Origin: JBGLNL01 sp046484125
Lineage (GTDB): Bacteria > Chloroflexota > Dehalococcoidia > SZUA-161 > SpSt-899
Length of the DNA stretch: 44,466 bases
Assembly: GCA_046484125.1 (NCBI GenBank)
Contig: JAWOBX010000025.1
Location: 1-44,466, forward strand
Direction: 5' to 3'
How positions within the stretch are numbered: position 1 is the stretch's first letter; every line of letters begins with the position of its first letter. The notes beneath the pieces were generated by a model. It made no database searches. It worked only from the letters and a program-made list of their open reading frames with translations, and was not told the origin of the DNA. Shown one piece after another: positions 10,108 to 17,766 of the stretch. Made by a program: the position numbers and the translations under genes.

Positions 10108-10308
10108 TTATATGTCCTGTCCATCCAGGGAGATATCGACCAGAAACGCCCGGTTTACTCTGAAAGTGGTCTCCCCAGGGACCATGAACCACTTAGCCCT
10201 GTGCACTTCTACCAGGATTTGATAGGAGCCCGGTGAAAATCCGGTTATCAGAGGTATATTTAATGAATTTTTTAGGTAGAGTTCGCTCCCATGGATATGG
10301 TGAAGCTG
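10108..10308 (-). pseudogene. Remnant of a secreted-protein gene, 3' end only
   Basis: A minus-strand frame without a start codon runs to TAA at 10108-10110 and encodes about 66 residues with the sense-looking stretch PLITGFSPGSYQILVEV, then FMVPGETTFRVNRAFLVDI. Immediately upstream the frame is broken by stops while another frame continues briefly. This looks like the decayed C-terminus of a surface protein, cut near the IS3 remnant. The family is not recognised. Confidence 0.4.
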
Positions 10309-10339
10309 TCATCATATACGGTGCTACCTTGCTCTTCAA

Positions 10340-10606
10340 CGACCCGGCAAACCTGCAGACAATGCGTTGACCGAGTCGTTCAACGGGAGTTTCAGGGATG
10401 AGTGCCTGAACGTTAACTGGTTCTTGTCCCTGGAGGATGCCTCAGATAAAATCGAAACATGGAGAACAGATTACAATGACTTCAGGCCGCACAGTTAACT
10501 GGGTGGCATGACTCCCAGTGAATTTGCTGAAAAATCCAGCATTTCACCTTTTCCCGAGCTGGTCCATGGAGGCCAGGAAAAGCCGGGAACTAACACAATC
10601 GCTTGA
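10340..10606 (+). pseudogene. IS3-family transposase (OrfB) remnant
   Basis: Translation from 10340 reads RPGKPADNALTESFNGSFRD and then ECLNVNWFLSLEDA and IETWRTDYNDFRPHS. It then meets an in-frame TAA and continues as LGGMTPSEFAE to a TGA near 10606. This is the C-terminal part of the rve (DDE) integrase domain of IS3-type OrfB proteins, including the final catalytic Glu region (ESFNG). The N-terminal domain, orfA and terminal repeats are absent, so the element is dead. It marks this patch as a former insertion site. Confidence 0.85.
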
Positions 10607-10632
10607 CCGGTTTCCGGGGTACCATCGCAATA

Positions 10633-11043
10633 CTAACCCTCCAGCCCCCTGATAATCTTCAAGTTGGTAAAAGGATAGTGCTCGACGTTGTTTGTGAGTA
10701 GCGGAGCGCCAAACTCTAAAGCCGTCGCAGCTATTATGGCATCAGCAATACCAATCGTCTTTCCCTTCAAACGAAGTTCTCCCAGCATCGTACCGGCCCG
10801 CCGGGCAATCGGTATGTTAACATCCATTGAAACAAGGCCATCGAGGAAAGCGTTGGTCGCCCTTTCCTCACCGGTTTTCATTCCCTGGTATATCTCAAGA
10901 TGGGTAAGAGCGCTTATTGCTAATAAGCCTTCTTCAGCCCAGTTCTTAAGCAGCTTCCGGGCATATTCACGCCGTCTCAAAAAATCAATGGCGATATCGG
11001 TATCTATCAGGCAGGAAATACCCTTTACCCGGCTACTTTGCAC
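10633..11043 (-). CDS. vapC: VapC-like PIN-domain toxin
   Basis: A 136-residue PIN-domain ribonuclease, the expected toxin partner of the preceding ribbon-helix-helix gene. Visible acidic residues are Asp14/Asp16 in CLIDTDIAIDFL, the Glu in THLEIYQG, and the Asp in GIADAIIAATA, followed by LLTNNVEHYP, the usual C-terminal motif. These would bind Mg2+ or Mn2+ for RNA cleavage. The GTG start has AGAGGG five to six bases upstream and overlaps the antitoxin by 11 bases, typical of translational coupling. Length and residues suggest an intact gene. The RNA target is unknown. Confidence 0.88.
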   Translation of the reverse strand: MQSSRVKGISCLIDTDIAIDFLRRREYARKLLKNWAEEGLLAISALTHLEIYQGMKTGEERATNAFLDGLVSMDVNIPIARRAGTMLGELRLKGKTIGIADAIIAATALEFGAPLLTNNVEHYPFTNLKIIRGLEG

Positions 11044-11326
11044 TGGTGCCCTCTAATCTCTGTTTTCGTTCTCGGCCGGCTTCCCTTATAGCGCGAACGT
11101 AGGCAGAGGAGTCTTTGGGAGTAGCAAGCCCGGGGTGGTTGTTATCCTTCCAGGCGCCGAACCCTTTCGCCAAGGCTGTTTTCTGCTTGTGGTAGGCAAT
11201 GTAATGCTCCAGAGCCTCGGTGAAAAAAGAACTTATTTCTCCCTTAGACGCAATAGAGCGGATCTCATTGGCAAGCTCCTTGGGCAGCGTCACCGACATT
11301 TTTTCAGTCCTTGTTTTCCCCCCCAT
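11033..11326 (-). CDS. Ribbon-helix-helix antitoxin
   Basis: A 97-residue protein whose N-terminus (MSVTLPKELANEIRSIA) is a ribbon-helix-helix DNA-binding fold that would bind its own operator. The basic, less structured C-terminus would wrap the PIN toxin. I chose the ATG at 11326 because GGAGG sits five bases upstream; the ATG at 11338 would place that sequence inside the coding region. It is first in a two-gene operon with the PIN toxin and is probably autorepressed through the tandem repeats at 11357-11374. Confidence 0.82.
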   Translation of the reverse strand: MGGKTRTEKMSVTLPKELANEIRSIASKGEISSFFTEALEHYIAYHKQKTALAKGFGAWKDNNHPGLATPKDSSAYVRAIREAGRERKQRLEGTSAK

Positions 11327-11356
11327 TCTTCCCTCCATTTATAAATGCTTTGTCAT

Positions 11357-11389
11357 ACTAACGATACTACCGATTATATTACAAGTCAA
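11357..11389 (-). promoter_or_regulatory. Toxin-antitoxin promoter with tandem 9-bp operator
   Basis: On the minus strand, TTGACT (plus positions 11384-11389) and TATCGT (11361-11366) are 17 bases apart. Two adjacent 9-bp direct repeats, ACTAACGAT (11357-11365) and ACTACCGAT (11366-11374), cover the -10. Tandem short repeats over a promoter fit binding by a ribbon-helix-helix antitoxin. Confidence 0.5.
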
Positions 11390-11602
11390 GTGTGGCGAAC
11401 CCTGTGTGAAGCGTTCCCCGGCCATGAGGTGAAGCGAAAAGATAACTCCCCCCCGCAATCCCCACCCACCAAATCCGGTAGAACTAACACCCGCATTACC
11501 GTAAAAATCCCTCCCCAACCCAGCGGCATCCCCGGTGGCAACCTTTCCAGGGCCGTGTTACTATTTGCCTCACCCAATCCAAACCTTGACAGGGAGGGAA
11601 GA

Positions 11603-13723
11603 ATGGTCGTATCGGGAAGCAAGCAGACTGGCTCTCAACCCGCTCGAAGCAGGGAAAGCTCTTTCGACCACAGTTTGATGCCGCCGTGCCAGGCGGCATG
11701 CCCCCTGCACATGGATATACGGGAGTACATCGACCTCATAGCCCAGGGAAAGGTAATGGAGGCACTCAAGGTGATCAGGGAGGGTAACCCCTTCCCCTCC
11801 ATCTGCGCCTACGTCTGCACCCATCCCTGCGAGAGCAACTGCCGCCGCGCCCAAGTGGACAGGCCGCTGGCCATCCGGGCACTCAAACGCTTCGCGGTCG
11901 AGTTCGGCGGCGACAGGATGATCGACCTGGAGGCGGAGACGAAATACGACGAAAAGGTGGCCATCGTGGGCTCGGGTCCGGCTGGACTGGGATGCGCCTA
12001 CTATCTGCGCAAACTCGGGTATCCGGTTACCATCTTCGAGGCCTACCTGGAGCTGGGAGGCATGCTGAGAGTGGGCATCCCCCAGTACCGCCTCCCCAGA
12101 GAGGTGCTCGATAACGAGATTCAGCGCCTGATTCAGATCGGGGTTGAAATCAGAACGAATACGCGTGTCGTATCACTCGACCTCCTCTCCGAGATGGGAT
12201 ACAAAGCCACCTTCCTGACCATTGGCGCCCATCAGAGCCTCCGGCTCGGCATCGAGGGGGAGGATAACCCCGGGGTTATCGACGGGGCCACCTTCCTGCG
12301 GGAGGTCAACCTCGGACTCAAGCCCCATCTCGGGGAACGGGTGGCGGTGGTGGGGGGAGGGAATGTGGCCATCGACGCCGCCAGAACCGCGGTGAGGCTG
12401 GGAGCGAAAAAGGTCCGAATCCTTTACCGGAGAAGCGCTGAGGAAATGCCGGCTGACCCGGAGGAAATCAGGCACGCCATACAAGAGGGGATTGAATTTA
12501 ACTATCTCGTGGCCCCGACGAAGATAACCAACCTCAATGATCACCTTGGCTTAAGATGCATCCGGATGGAACTGGGGGAGCCGGATGCGAGCGGCAGGCG
12601 ACGGCCGGTGCCGGTTGAAGGGAGTGAGCATGATGAGGAATTTGACTTCGTCATCACAGCCATCGGCCAATCCCCCCAGGTTCCGCAGGATTTCCACCTC
12701 CGCATCGGCCGCGGAAGCACCATTCAGGTCGACCCGATGACACTCACCACCACAAGACCTGGAGTCTTCGCCGGAGGAGATGCTGTTACCGGTCCGTCCA
12801 CTGTGACCGAGGCTTTGGCCACCGGCAGGAAAGCCGCCCTTCGAATCCATGACTACCTTCAGCATCAATATCCCCTGCCGGAGAAAAACGAAAGGGAGGT
12901 TCTCTCAGGAGAACTGCTCTCCAGAACCGCTGAGGCGATAAAGACCCAGCGAAGATATGAACCGAAGGTCGTCTCACCGAAGGCGAGGACGAAGGGCTTC
13001 CGGGCCATTGAAAAGGTCTACGACTGGAATTCCGCCATCTCCGAGGCGAGGAGGTGCCTGCGTTGCGGAATGGGAGCGGAGATACTCTTCCAGGACAGGT
13101 GCGCCACCTGCCTTACCTGCCTGCGTGTCTGCCCCTATCACGTTCCCTTCCTTGATGAAACCGGTACCATCCAGATACCGCCGGACCAGTGCCAGGCCTG
13201 CGGTATATGCGTCACCGAATGCCCGGCCGAGGCCATTGTACTGCGCAAGCCCTATGACCGGCACCATATCACCGAGGAGCTCGAGCACGTATTGAGCCTT
13301 GCCGGTGAGAGCAAATCCAATCCGCTTATCATCGGATTCTGCTGCCAGTACGGTCTTTACGGTACCGGACTTCTCTCCGGCTTCTGGCGCCAGGCCAGGG
13401 CCGGCGTCGAGATCGTGCCGGTTCTTTGCGTGGCCAAGGTGGAGGCTCACCATATACTGCGGGCCTTTGAGATGGGGGCTGAAGGCGTTTTCGTTGCCGG
13501 GTGCGGGGAAATGTGTGCGAGGGAAAATACCACCCACTGGCTCAACCAGCAGGTGGGAAAGGTCCGAAAGGTACTGGATCAACTTAACCTGGGTACGGAG
13601 CGCCTTCAGCTCTTCGACCCCTCCACCATGGAGGAGAGTCCGGTAACCGCTCTCGATAGTTTCACCCGAAGAATCGGTGAATTGTATCTGGAGGATCTAC
13701 TGAAGAAGGAGGTGAGGAGTTGA
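11603..13723 (+). CDS. GltD/NfnB-like iron-sulfur flavoprotein fused to an MvhD-type domain
   Basis: A 706-residue electron-transfer protein. Residues about 28-85 hold an Fe-S domain of the DPYD/GltD type (CQAACP, then CAYVCTHPCESNC). About 115-250 form the FAD fold (VAIVGSGPAGLG) and about 248-370 the NAD(P)H fold (VAVVGGGNVAIDAA), with the FAD-closing motif FAGGDAVTGPSTVTEA. About 495-545 carry two [4Fe-4S] motifs (CATCLTCLRVCP and CQACGICVTECP). About 573-700 form an MvhD/FlpD-like domain with FCCQYG, VLCVAKVEA and AGCGEMC. The start is the ATG at 11603 after GGGAGGGAAG; the frame is open further upstream but reads as low-complexity non-coding. It overlaps metV by four bases. Inference: it transfers electrons, possibly by bifurcation or confurcation, between NAD(P)H, ferredoxin and the MetVF reductase. 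Confidence 0.85.
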   Translation: MVVSGSKQTGSQPARSRESSFDHSLMPPCQAACPLHMDIREYIDLIAQGKVMEALKVIREGNPFPSICAYVCTHPCESNCRRAQVDRPLAIRALKRFAVEFGGDRMIDLEAETKYDEKVAIVGSGPAGLGCAYYLRKLGYPVTIFEAYLELGGMLRVGIPQYRLPREVLDNEIQRLIQIGVEIRTNTRVVSLDLLSEMGYKATFLTIGAHQSLRLGIEGEDNPGVIDGATFLREVNLGLKPHLGERVAVVGGGNVAIDAARTAVRLGAKKVRILYRRSAEEMPADPEEIRHAIQEGIEFNYLVAPTKITNLNDHLGLRCIRMELGEPDASGRRRPVPVEGSEHDEEFDFVITAIGQSPQVPQDFHLRIGRGSTIQVDPMTLTTTRPGVFAGGDAVTGPSTVTEALATGRKAALRIHDYLQHQYPLPEKNEREVLSGELLSRTAEAIKTQRRYEPKVVSPKARTKGFRAIEKVYDWNSAISEARRCLRCGMGAEILFQDRCATCLTCLRVCPYHVPFLDETGTIQIPPDQCQACGICVTECPAEAIVLRKPYDRHHITEELEHVLSLAGESKSNPLIIGFCCQYGLYGTGLLSGFWRQARAGVEIVPVLCVAKVEAHHILRAFEMGAEGVFVAGCGEMCARENTTHWLNQQVGKVRKVLDQLNLGTERLQLFDPSTMEESPVTALDSFTRRIGELYLEDLLKKEVRS

Positions 13724-14409
13724 TAATCGTAGAACAAAAGCCGCTGGAGGAGATGCATCGCATGATCGCTCCGTTCGAAAAGGTGATGATTCTCGGCTGC
13801 GGCACATGCGTGACGGTGTGTAACGCGGGAGGGGAGCGGGAGGTGGCCTTTTTACATGAGGCGCTGCAGTTCGCGGATGCAAGGAACGGTGACCGGGAAC
13901 ATGTGTTTGTTGAGCATACCCTGAAACGCCAGTGCGACGAGGAGTTTCTGGACCTGGTTTCCGGTGAAATCGCCGACATTGACGCCATACTCTCACTGGG
14001 CTGCGGCATCGGCGTGCAGTCGATCGCCGGACGCTTTCCGAATACTGTAGTGCTGCCGGGTGTAAATACCTCCTTCCTGGGTATGGCCAGGGAATTCGGG
14101 GTCTGGGATGAGAGGTGTGCCGCCTGCGGCGACTGCCGGCTGGAGGAGACAGCCGGGATCTGTCCCATCACCAGGTGTACCAAGGGAATACTGAACGGTC
14201 CCTGCGCCGGGACCAAGAACGGTAAGTGCGAGGTGAATCCTGAGATGGACTGCGGCTGGGCGCTGATTTATCGGCGGCTGGAGGGGCTGGGCCAACTGGA
14301 CAAGATGAGGCGCTACTATCCTCCGCGCAACTGGCGGCCCATTCCCAGGCCGAGACGGATCGTGGCCCACCAGAACGCGGTCCCGGCGGGAGGCGAAAAA
14401 AATGGCTAA
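13720..14409 (+). CDS. metV: MetV, small subunit of MetVF-type methylenetetrahydrofolate reductase
   Basis: A 229-residue cysteine-rich protein matching the methylenetetrahydrofolate-reductase C-terminal-like family found beside metF in Wood-Ljungdahl organisms. Cys clusters are LGCGTCVTVC near the N-terminus, LGCGIGVQ in the middle, and CAACGDC, GICPITRCTKG, GPCAGTKNGKC and MDCGW toward the C-terminus, enough for zinc or Fe-S sites. The TTG start overlaps the previous stop by four bases and has GGAGGTGA just upstream. The protein connects MetF to its electron donor, here most likely the MvhD-containing flavoprotein encoded just upstream. The C-terminus overlaps metF by eight bases, so the three genes are translationally coupled. 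Confidence 0.88.
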   Translation: MIIVEQKPLEEMHRMIAPFEKVMILGCGTCVTVCNAGGEREVAFLHEALQFADARNGDREHVFVEHTLKRQCDEEFLDLVSGEIADIDAILSLGCGIGVQSIAGRFPNTVVLPGVNTSFLGMAREFGVWDERCAACGDCRLEETAGICPITRCTKGILNGPCAGTKNGKCEVNPEMDCGWALIYRRLEGLGQLDKMRRYYPPRNWRPIPRPRRIVAHQNAVPAGGEKNG

Positions 14410-15304
14410 ATCGCTATTCGATGAAAAGCTTCATTCGGGTAAGTTCTGTTTCACTACGGAGGTAGGCCCGCCGAAAGGAACCGACATCTCGGAGCTGGTC
14501 CATCATATAGACCTGCTCAAGGACAGGGTGGATGCCATAAACGTCACCGACCACCAGAGTTCAATAATGCGATATCCTTCCCTGGGTGGGTGCTTACTTG
14601 TGAAGGAACAAGGGGGAGAGCCCATTCTCCAGATGACCTGCCGCGACCGCAATCGAATGGCGCTCCAGGCGGATTTGCTGCTGGCTCACTCAAGGGGGAT
14701 CCATAATGTTCTCTCACTGACCGGGGATTCCATAGATGTAGGCGATCACCCGGAGGTGAGGCCCGTCTTCGATGTAGAGTCGGTACAATTGATCAGATTG
14801 ATACGAATGATGGAATCCGGTAAGGACGCGGCCGGTAACGAACTGAAAGGAGCGCCTGAGTTCTGCGTCGGTGCCTCGGTACATCCGGCGGCTGACTTCA
14901 TCGAGCCCCAGCTAATCAAGTTCGAGAAAAAGGTCGCCGCCGGCGCGGAGTTCTTCCAGACACAGGGTATCTTCGAGCTCGGGAGTCTGCGGCGGTTCAT
15001 GCAGTACGCCTCCCGGTTCGACGTGAAGATACTGGCCGGTATCATCGTAATGTCCTCGGCGGGTATGGCACGGTACATGAATAAGAGCGTACCGGGCATC
15101 ATTGTTCCCAGAGAGGTGATTGACGAACTGGCCACAGCGGAAAAGGGCAAAGGCCTGGAGAAAGGCATTGAGATCGCGGTCCGGCTTATACGCGGCATTA
15201 TCGATGAGAACCTGTGCCACGGGGTACATATTATGGCGGTCGGGAATGAGGGCATCGTGCCGGAGATAATCGAGCAGGTCCAGATGGCTGAAGTTCAAAG
15301 ATAA
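14402..15304 (+). CDS. metF: 5,10-methylenetetrahydrofolate reductase
   Basis: A 300-residue FAD-dependent TIM-barrel enzyme that would reduce 5,10-methylene- to 5-methyl-tetrahydrofolate, in the methyl branch of the Wood-Ljungdahl pathway or for methionine synthesis. TTEVGPPKG near residue 20 holds the catalytic Glu. INVTDHQSS, QMTCRDRNR, LSLTGDS and the C-terminal HIMAVGNE follow the family pattern. The start ATG at 14402 lies inside the metV end. Short MetF proteins paired with MetV use donors other than NADH bound directly to MetF, so the upstream fusion flavoprotein is the natural partner. The direction in vivo cannot be read from sequence. Confidence 0.93.
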   Translation: MAKSLFDEKLHSGKFCFTTEVGPPKGTDISELVHHIDLLKDRVDAINVTDHQSSIMRYPSLGGCLLVKEQGGEPILQMTCRDRNRMALQADLLLAHSRGIHNVLSLTGDSIDVGDHPEVRPVFDVESVQLIRLIRMMESGKDAAGNELKGAPEFCVGASVHPAADFIEPQLIKFEKKVAAGAEFFQTQGIFELGSLRRFMQYASRFDVKILAGIIVMSSAGMARYMNKSVPGIIVPREVIDELATAEKGKGLEKGIEIAVRLIRGIIDENLCHGVHIMAVGNEGIVPEIIEQVQMAEVQR

Positions 15305-15323
15305 TCACAAGGAGGTACCGGAA

Positions 15324-16142
15324 ATGGGCAAGAAAAGAAAGGAGACCGAGAACAAGAAGATTCTTATAGTTGACGATGAATCGAATTTCGTGGAAGCGTT
15401 CCGCATGACCATGAAGGCCCACCAGAGCGAGGTGATATGCACATCCAGCCGGGCGGAGGCCCAGGAGAAGATGAAGGAGAGTCCGGACGTCGTGGTTGTG
15501 GGCACCGTAACTCCAGCGGGAGAGGCGTTCTCGCTGCACAAATGGCTCAAGGAACATCCGAAGTACCGGGATATACCCCTGCTGGTTCTCGACGCCAAAT
15601 ACGAGGACCGGGCGGAGAAGGGGTGGAGGAAATTCGAGGGAATGCAGCTCGAGGCTGACGATTTTATCACCAAGCCGATCGAGCCCTCGCTGCTGGTTCC
15701 GCGCATCCAGAGCCTGCTGGAGCAGATCGCCAGAATTATCAAGGTGCTGGTGGCGGATGATCATACCATGGTTCGAGACGGCATCTGTGCCGTACTGGCG
15801 CTGCAGAAGGATATGACCATCGTGGGGGAGGCCGGGGATGGGAGGGATGTGCTTGACAAGTTGCCCCGGCTGATGCCGGATGTGGCCCTGCTCGATATAG
15901 TCATGCCGGTGATGAGCGGGGTTCAGGCTACCAGAGAGATAGTCAAACAGTACCCTGAGACCAGGGTTCTCATCCTTACGCAGTATGACGAGATGGAGAA
16001 CATGCAGGTTTGCGCCGAGGCTGGAGCGCTTGGATTCATTCCCAAGAAAGCGGCGAGTACTCAACTCGCCGACGGTGTAAGGGCCGTTTATGATGGGACT
16101 TACTATCCGGTTGATTTTGAGAGACTCGTATCAGCCGGATAA
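15324..16142 (+). CDS. Two-receiver protein: degenerate receiver plus NarL-type receiver, no output domain
   Basis: A 272-residue protein. Residues about 12-130 are a CheY-like fold that keeps the acidic pair (VDDES) and the KP motif but has Gly where the phospho-acceptor Asp is expected (DVVVVGTV). Residues about 138-265 form a NarL-type receiver with VADDHTMVRDG, the phospho-acceptor in ALLDIVMPVMSG, ILTQY and the conserved Lys in IPKKA. A LuxR helix-turn-helix should follow but the protein stops. No helix-turn-helix appears in any frame of the 78 bp beyond. AAGGAGG lies before the ATG, and the gene follows metF after 19 bases, so it is probably co-transcribed. It may act by protein-protein contact or as a phosphate sink. 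Confidence 0.85.
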   Translation: MGKKRKETENKKILIVDDESNFVEAFRMTMKAHQSEVICTSSRAEAQEKMKESPDVVVVGTVTPAGEAFSLHKWLKEHPKYRDIPLLVLDAKYEDRAEKGWRKFEGMQLEADDFITKPIEPSLLVPRIQSLLEQIARIIKVLVADDHTMVRDGICAVLALQKDMTIVGEAGDGRDVLDKLPRLMPDVALLDIVMPVMSGVQATREIVKQYPETRVLILTQYDEMENMQVCAEAGALGFIPKKAASTQLADGVRAVYDGTYYPVDFERLVSAG

Positions 16143-16179
16143 AATGAGGCGCTTTGATATCAGGGCCGGCTACGAAAAA

Positions 16180-16205
16180 GCGGGGGACTCGGCCGAGTCC
16201 CCCGC
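16180..16205 (-). terminator. Intrinsic terminator after aspartokinase
   Basis: A 26-base perfect palindrome (13-bp GC-rich arms) followed on the minus strand by TTTTTCG. It lies 16 bases after the aspartokinase stop and between two converging genes, so it may also slow plus-strand transcription from the metF operon. Confidence 0.8.
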
Positions 16206-16220
16206 GCCGTCTTCGCGGAC

Positions 16221-17438
16221 CTAACCCCCCTCCAGCTCGAAGGCTTTATGAAGCGCTCGTACGGCCTGGGGCACTTTATCCCTGTCTACGATGCAGGTAA
16301 TCCTGATCTCCGAGGTGGAGATTAATTCGATATTTATTCCCTCGTCATAAAGGGCGTTGAACATCCTGGAGGCGTATCCGGGTCCGCTTTGCATCCCCGC
16401 CCCGATAACGCTCACCTTGCCAAGTGTGTCATCGCTGACGCATCTCCTGGCACCAACAGCTTCAGCAGCGGGTTTGACCACCTCCATCGCGCCGTCGAGA
16501 TCGCTGCTCGCCACGGTGAAGGTGACATCGGTAATCCTTTTTACGCTGGCATTCTGGACTATGCTGTCCACGCTTATCCCGGCGCTGGCCAGCGGTTCGA
16601 AGATACTTCTGGCGATACCCGGTTTGTCGGGAACACCCACGACGGTTATTTTGGCTATATTCGGATCCTGAGCGATTCCGCTTACCTTGTTTTTGATCTC
16701 CATAGAAACGCCTCCATGGATAAGAGTACCCGGACTTTCATTGAATGAGGAACTTACCAGTATGGGCATATTATAGACCCACCCCAGCTCCACCGCCCGC
16801 GAATGCATCACCTTCGCCCCGACCGAGGCTGATTCGAGCATTTCCTCGAAGCCTATCTCCTCCAGCTTTCGTGCTTCCGGCACGATTCGCGGGTCGGCAG
16901 TGAAGACACCTTCTACGTCAGTATATATCTCGCATCTTTCGGCGCCGAGCCCCACCGCCAGCGCCACTGCCGTCGTATCGGAGCCACCGCGCCCGAGGGT
17001 GGTTACATCCATATCCTCGGTGATTCCCTGAAATCCGGCTACGATGACGATCCTGTCTCTTTCCAGTTCCTTTTCTATTCGCCGGGGGGAGATATCAGTT
17101 ATCCTGGCCCTGGTAAATGTGGCGTCGGTCCTTATCCCCGCCTGGGCACCGGTCAGGCTGATCGCCCGATAACCCATTGAGCGAAGGGACATACTCATCA
17201 GGGTGGAAGTTACGATTTCACCGGTCGAAAGGAGGGAGTCCAGCTCCCGCTTGTGTGGGTTATCTGAAACCTGACGGGCCAGCGCTATCAGTTCATCGGT
17301 GGTCTTACCCATCGCCGAAACAACAGCAACCACGTGATGGCCCTGATCACTGGTCTGCCCGATTTTTCGGGCCACGTTCCTTATTTTCTCGGCATCGGCG
17401 ATTGAGCTGCCGCCGTATTTCTGGACGATTACCGACAT
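16221..17438 (-). CDS. lysC: Aspartate kinase with two ACT domains
   Basis: A 405-residue monofunctional aspartokinase, first step of the Lys/Thr/Met and diaminopimelate pathway (L-aspartate + ATP to aspartyl phosphate). The kinase domain spans about 1-250 with the KYGGSS signature at the N-terminus, SALGA-type loops replaced by SLTGAQAGI, and TLGRGGSDTTAVALA for nucleotide binding. Two ACT domains follow (about 265-335 and 345-405, with ITVVGVPDKPGIA and VSVIGAGM), expected to bind Lys or Thr for feedback control. A good ribosome site (GAAGGAAAGG) precedes the ATG. It is transcribed alone, ending at the 16180-16205 terminator. The allosteric ligand cannot be read from sequence. Confidence 0.95.
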   Translation of the reverse strand: MSVIVQKYGGSSIADAEKIRNVARKIGQTSDQGHHVVAVVSAMGKTTDELIALARQVSDNPHKRELDSLLSTGEIVTSTLMSMSLRSMGYRAISLTGAQAGIRTDATFTRARITDISPRRIEKELERDRIVIVAGFQGITEDMDVTTLGRGGSDTTAVALAVGLGAERCEIYTDVEGVFTADPRIVPEARKLEEIGFEEMLESASVGAKVMHSRAVELGWVYNMPILVSSSFNESPGTLIHGGVSMEIKNKVSGIAQDPNIAKITVVGVPDKPGIARSIFEPLASAGISVDSIVQNASVKRITDVTFTVASSDLDGAMEVVKPAAEAVGARRCVSDDTLGKVSVIGAGMQSGPGYASRMFNALYDEGINIELISTSEIRITCIVDRDKVPQAVRALHKAFELEGG

Positions 17439-17525
17439 TTTCCCTTTCCTTCAACGGTTCAAATTCAGTTCCATCCATTTACCCGGTAAGTATAGCACTC
17501 TCGAATTGAGAGAGCAACAGTTGAA

Positions 17526-17766
17526 AGGTTCCCTGAAACAGCGATTGATTCGGATGCATATCAGCATCGCTGTTTTCCCCTCCCGGTTTGATAAGGTTCT
17601 TCAGGCCACCTGATGGCGTGTGCCATCAGGTGGCCTGAAGAACCGTCCTCGTTGGGGGAGGGTTTTCCCCGGTCAGGGGAAAACGGATTGTTCCCAATTT
17701 CACAAGACACCCGCAGGGTGAATTCCTTTGTATTTGACTGTTTTCGGGAGGTTCCTGAAAACAGCG
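17526..17766. repeat. Stack of three hairpins between two imperfect direct repeats
   Basis: The lysC/nuclease gap holds H1 (arms 17536-17545 and 17566-17575), the 23-bp palindrome at 17595-17644, and H3 (arms 17662-17670 and 17676-17684, five-base loop). Copies of AGGTTCC(C)TGAAA(A)CAGCG lie at both ends, about 17526-17543 and 17750-17766. This looks like a small structured element. It is not clearly homologous to copies A and B beyond the palindrome layout. Confidence 0.5.
17595..17644. repeat. Perfect palindrome, 23-bp arms, 4-base loop
   Basis: Arms 17595-17617 and 17622-17644 are exact reverse complements around GTGT. The arm sequence differs from the other two long palindromes in the window. 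There is no T-run on either side. Confidence 0.9.

Noticed and set aside
11345..11602. N-terminal extension of the flavoprotein-MvhD fusion
   Set aside because: The extra 86 residues are Pro/Ser/Thr-rich with no domain, overlap the toxin-antitoxin promoter, and a good ribosome site precedes the ATG at 11603.
16143..16220. A frameshifted helix-turn-helix after the two-receiver protein
   Set aside because: None of the three forward frames in the 78 bases before the aspartokinase end reads as a LuxR helix-turn-helix.
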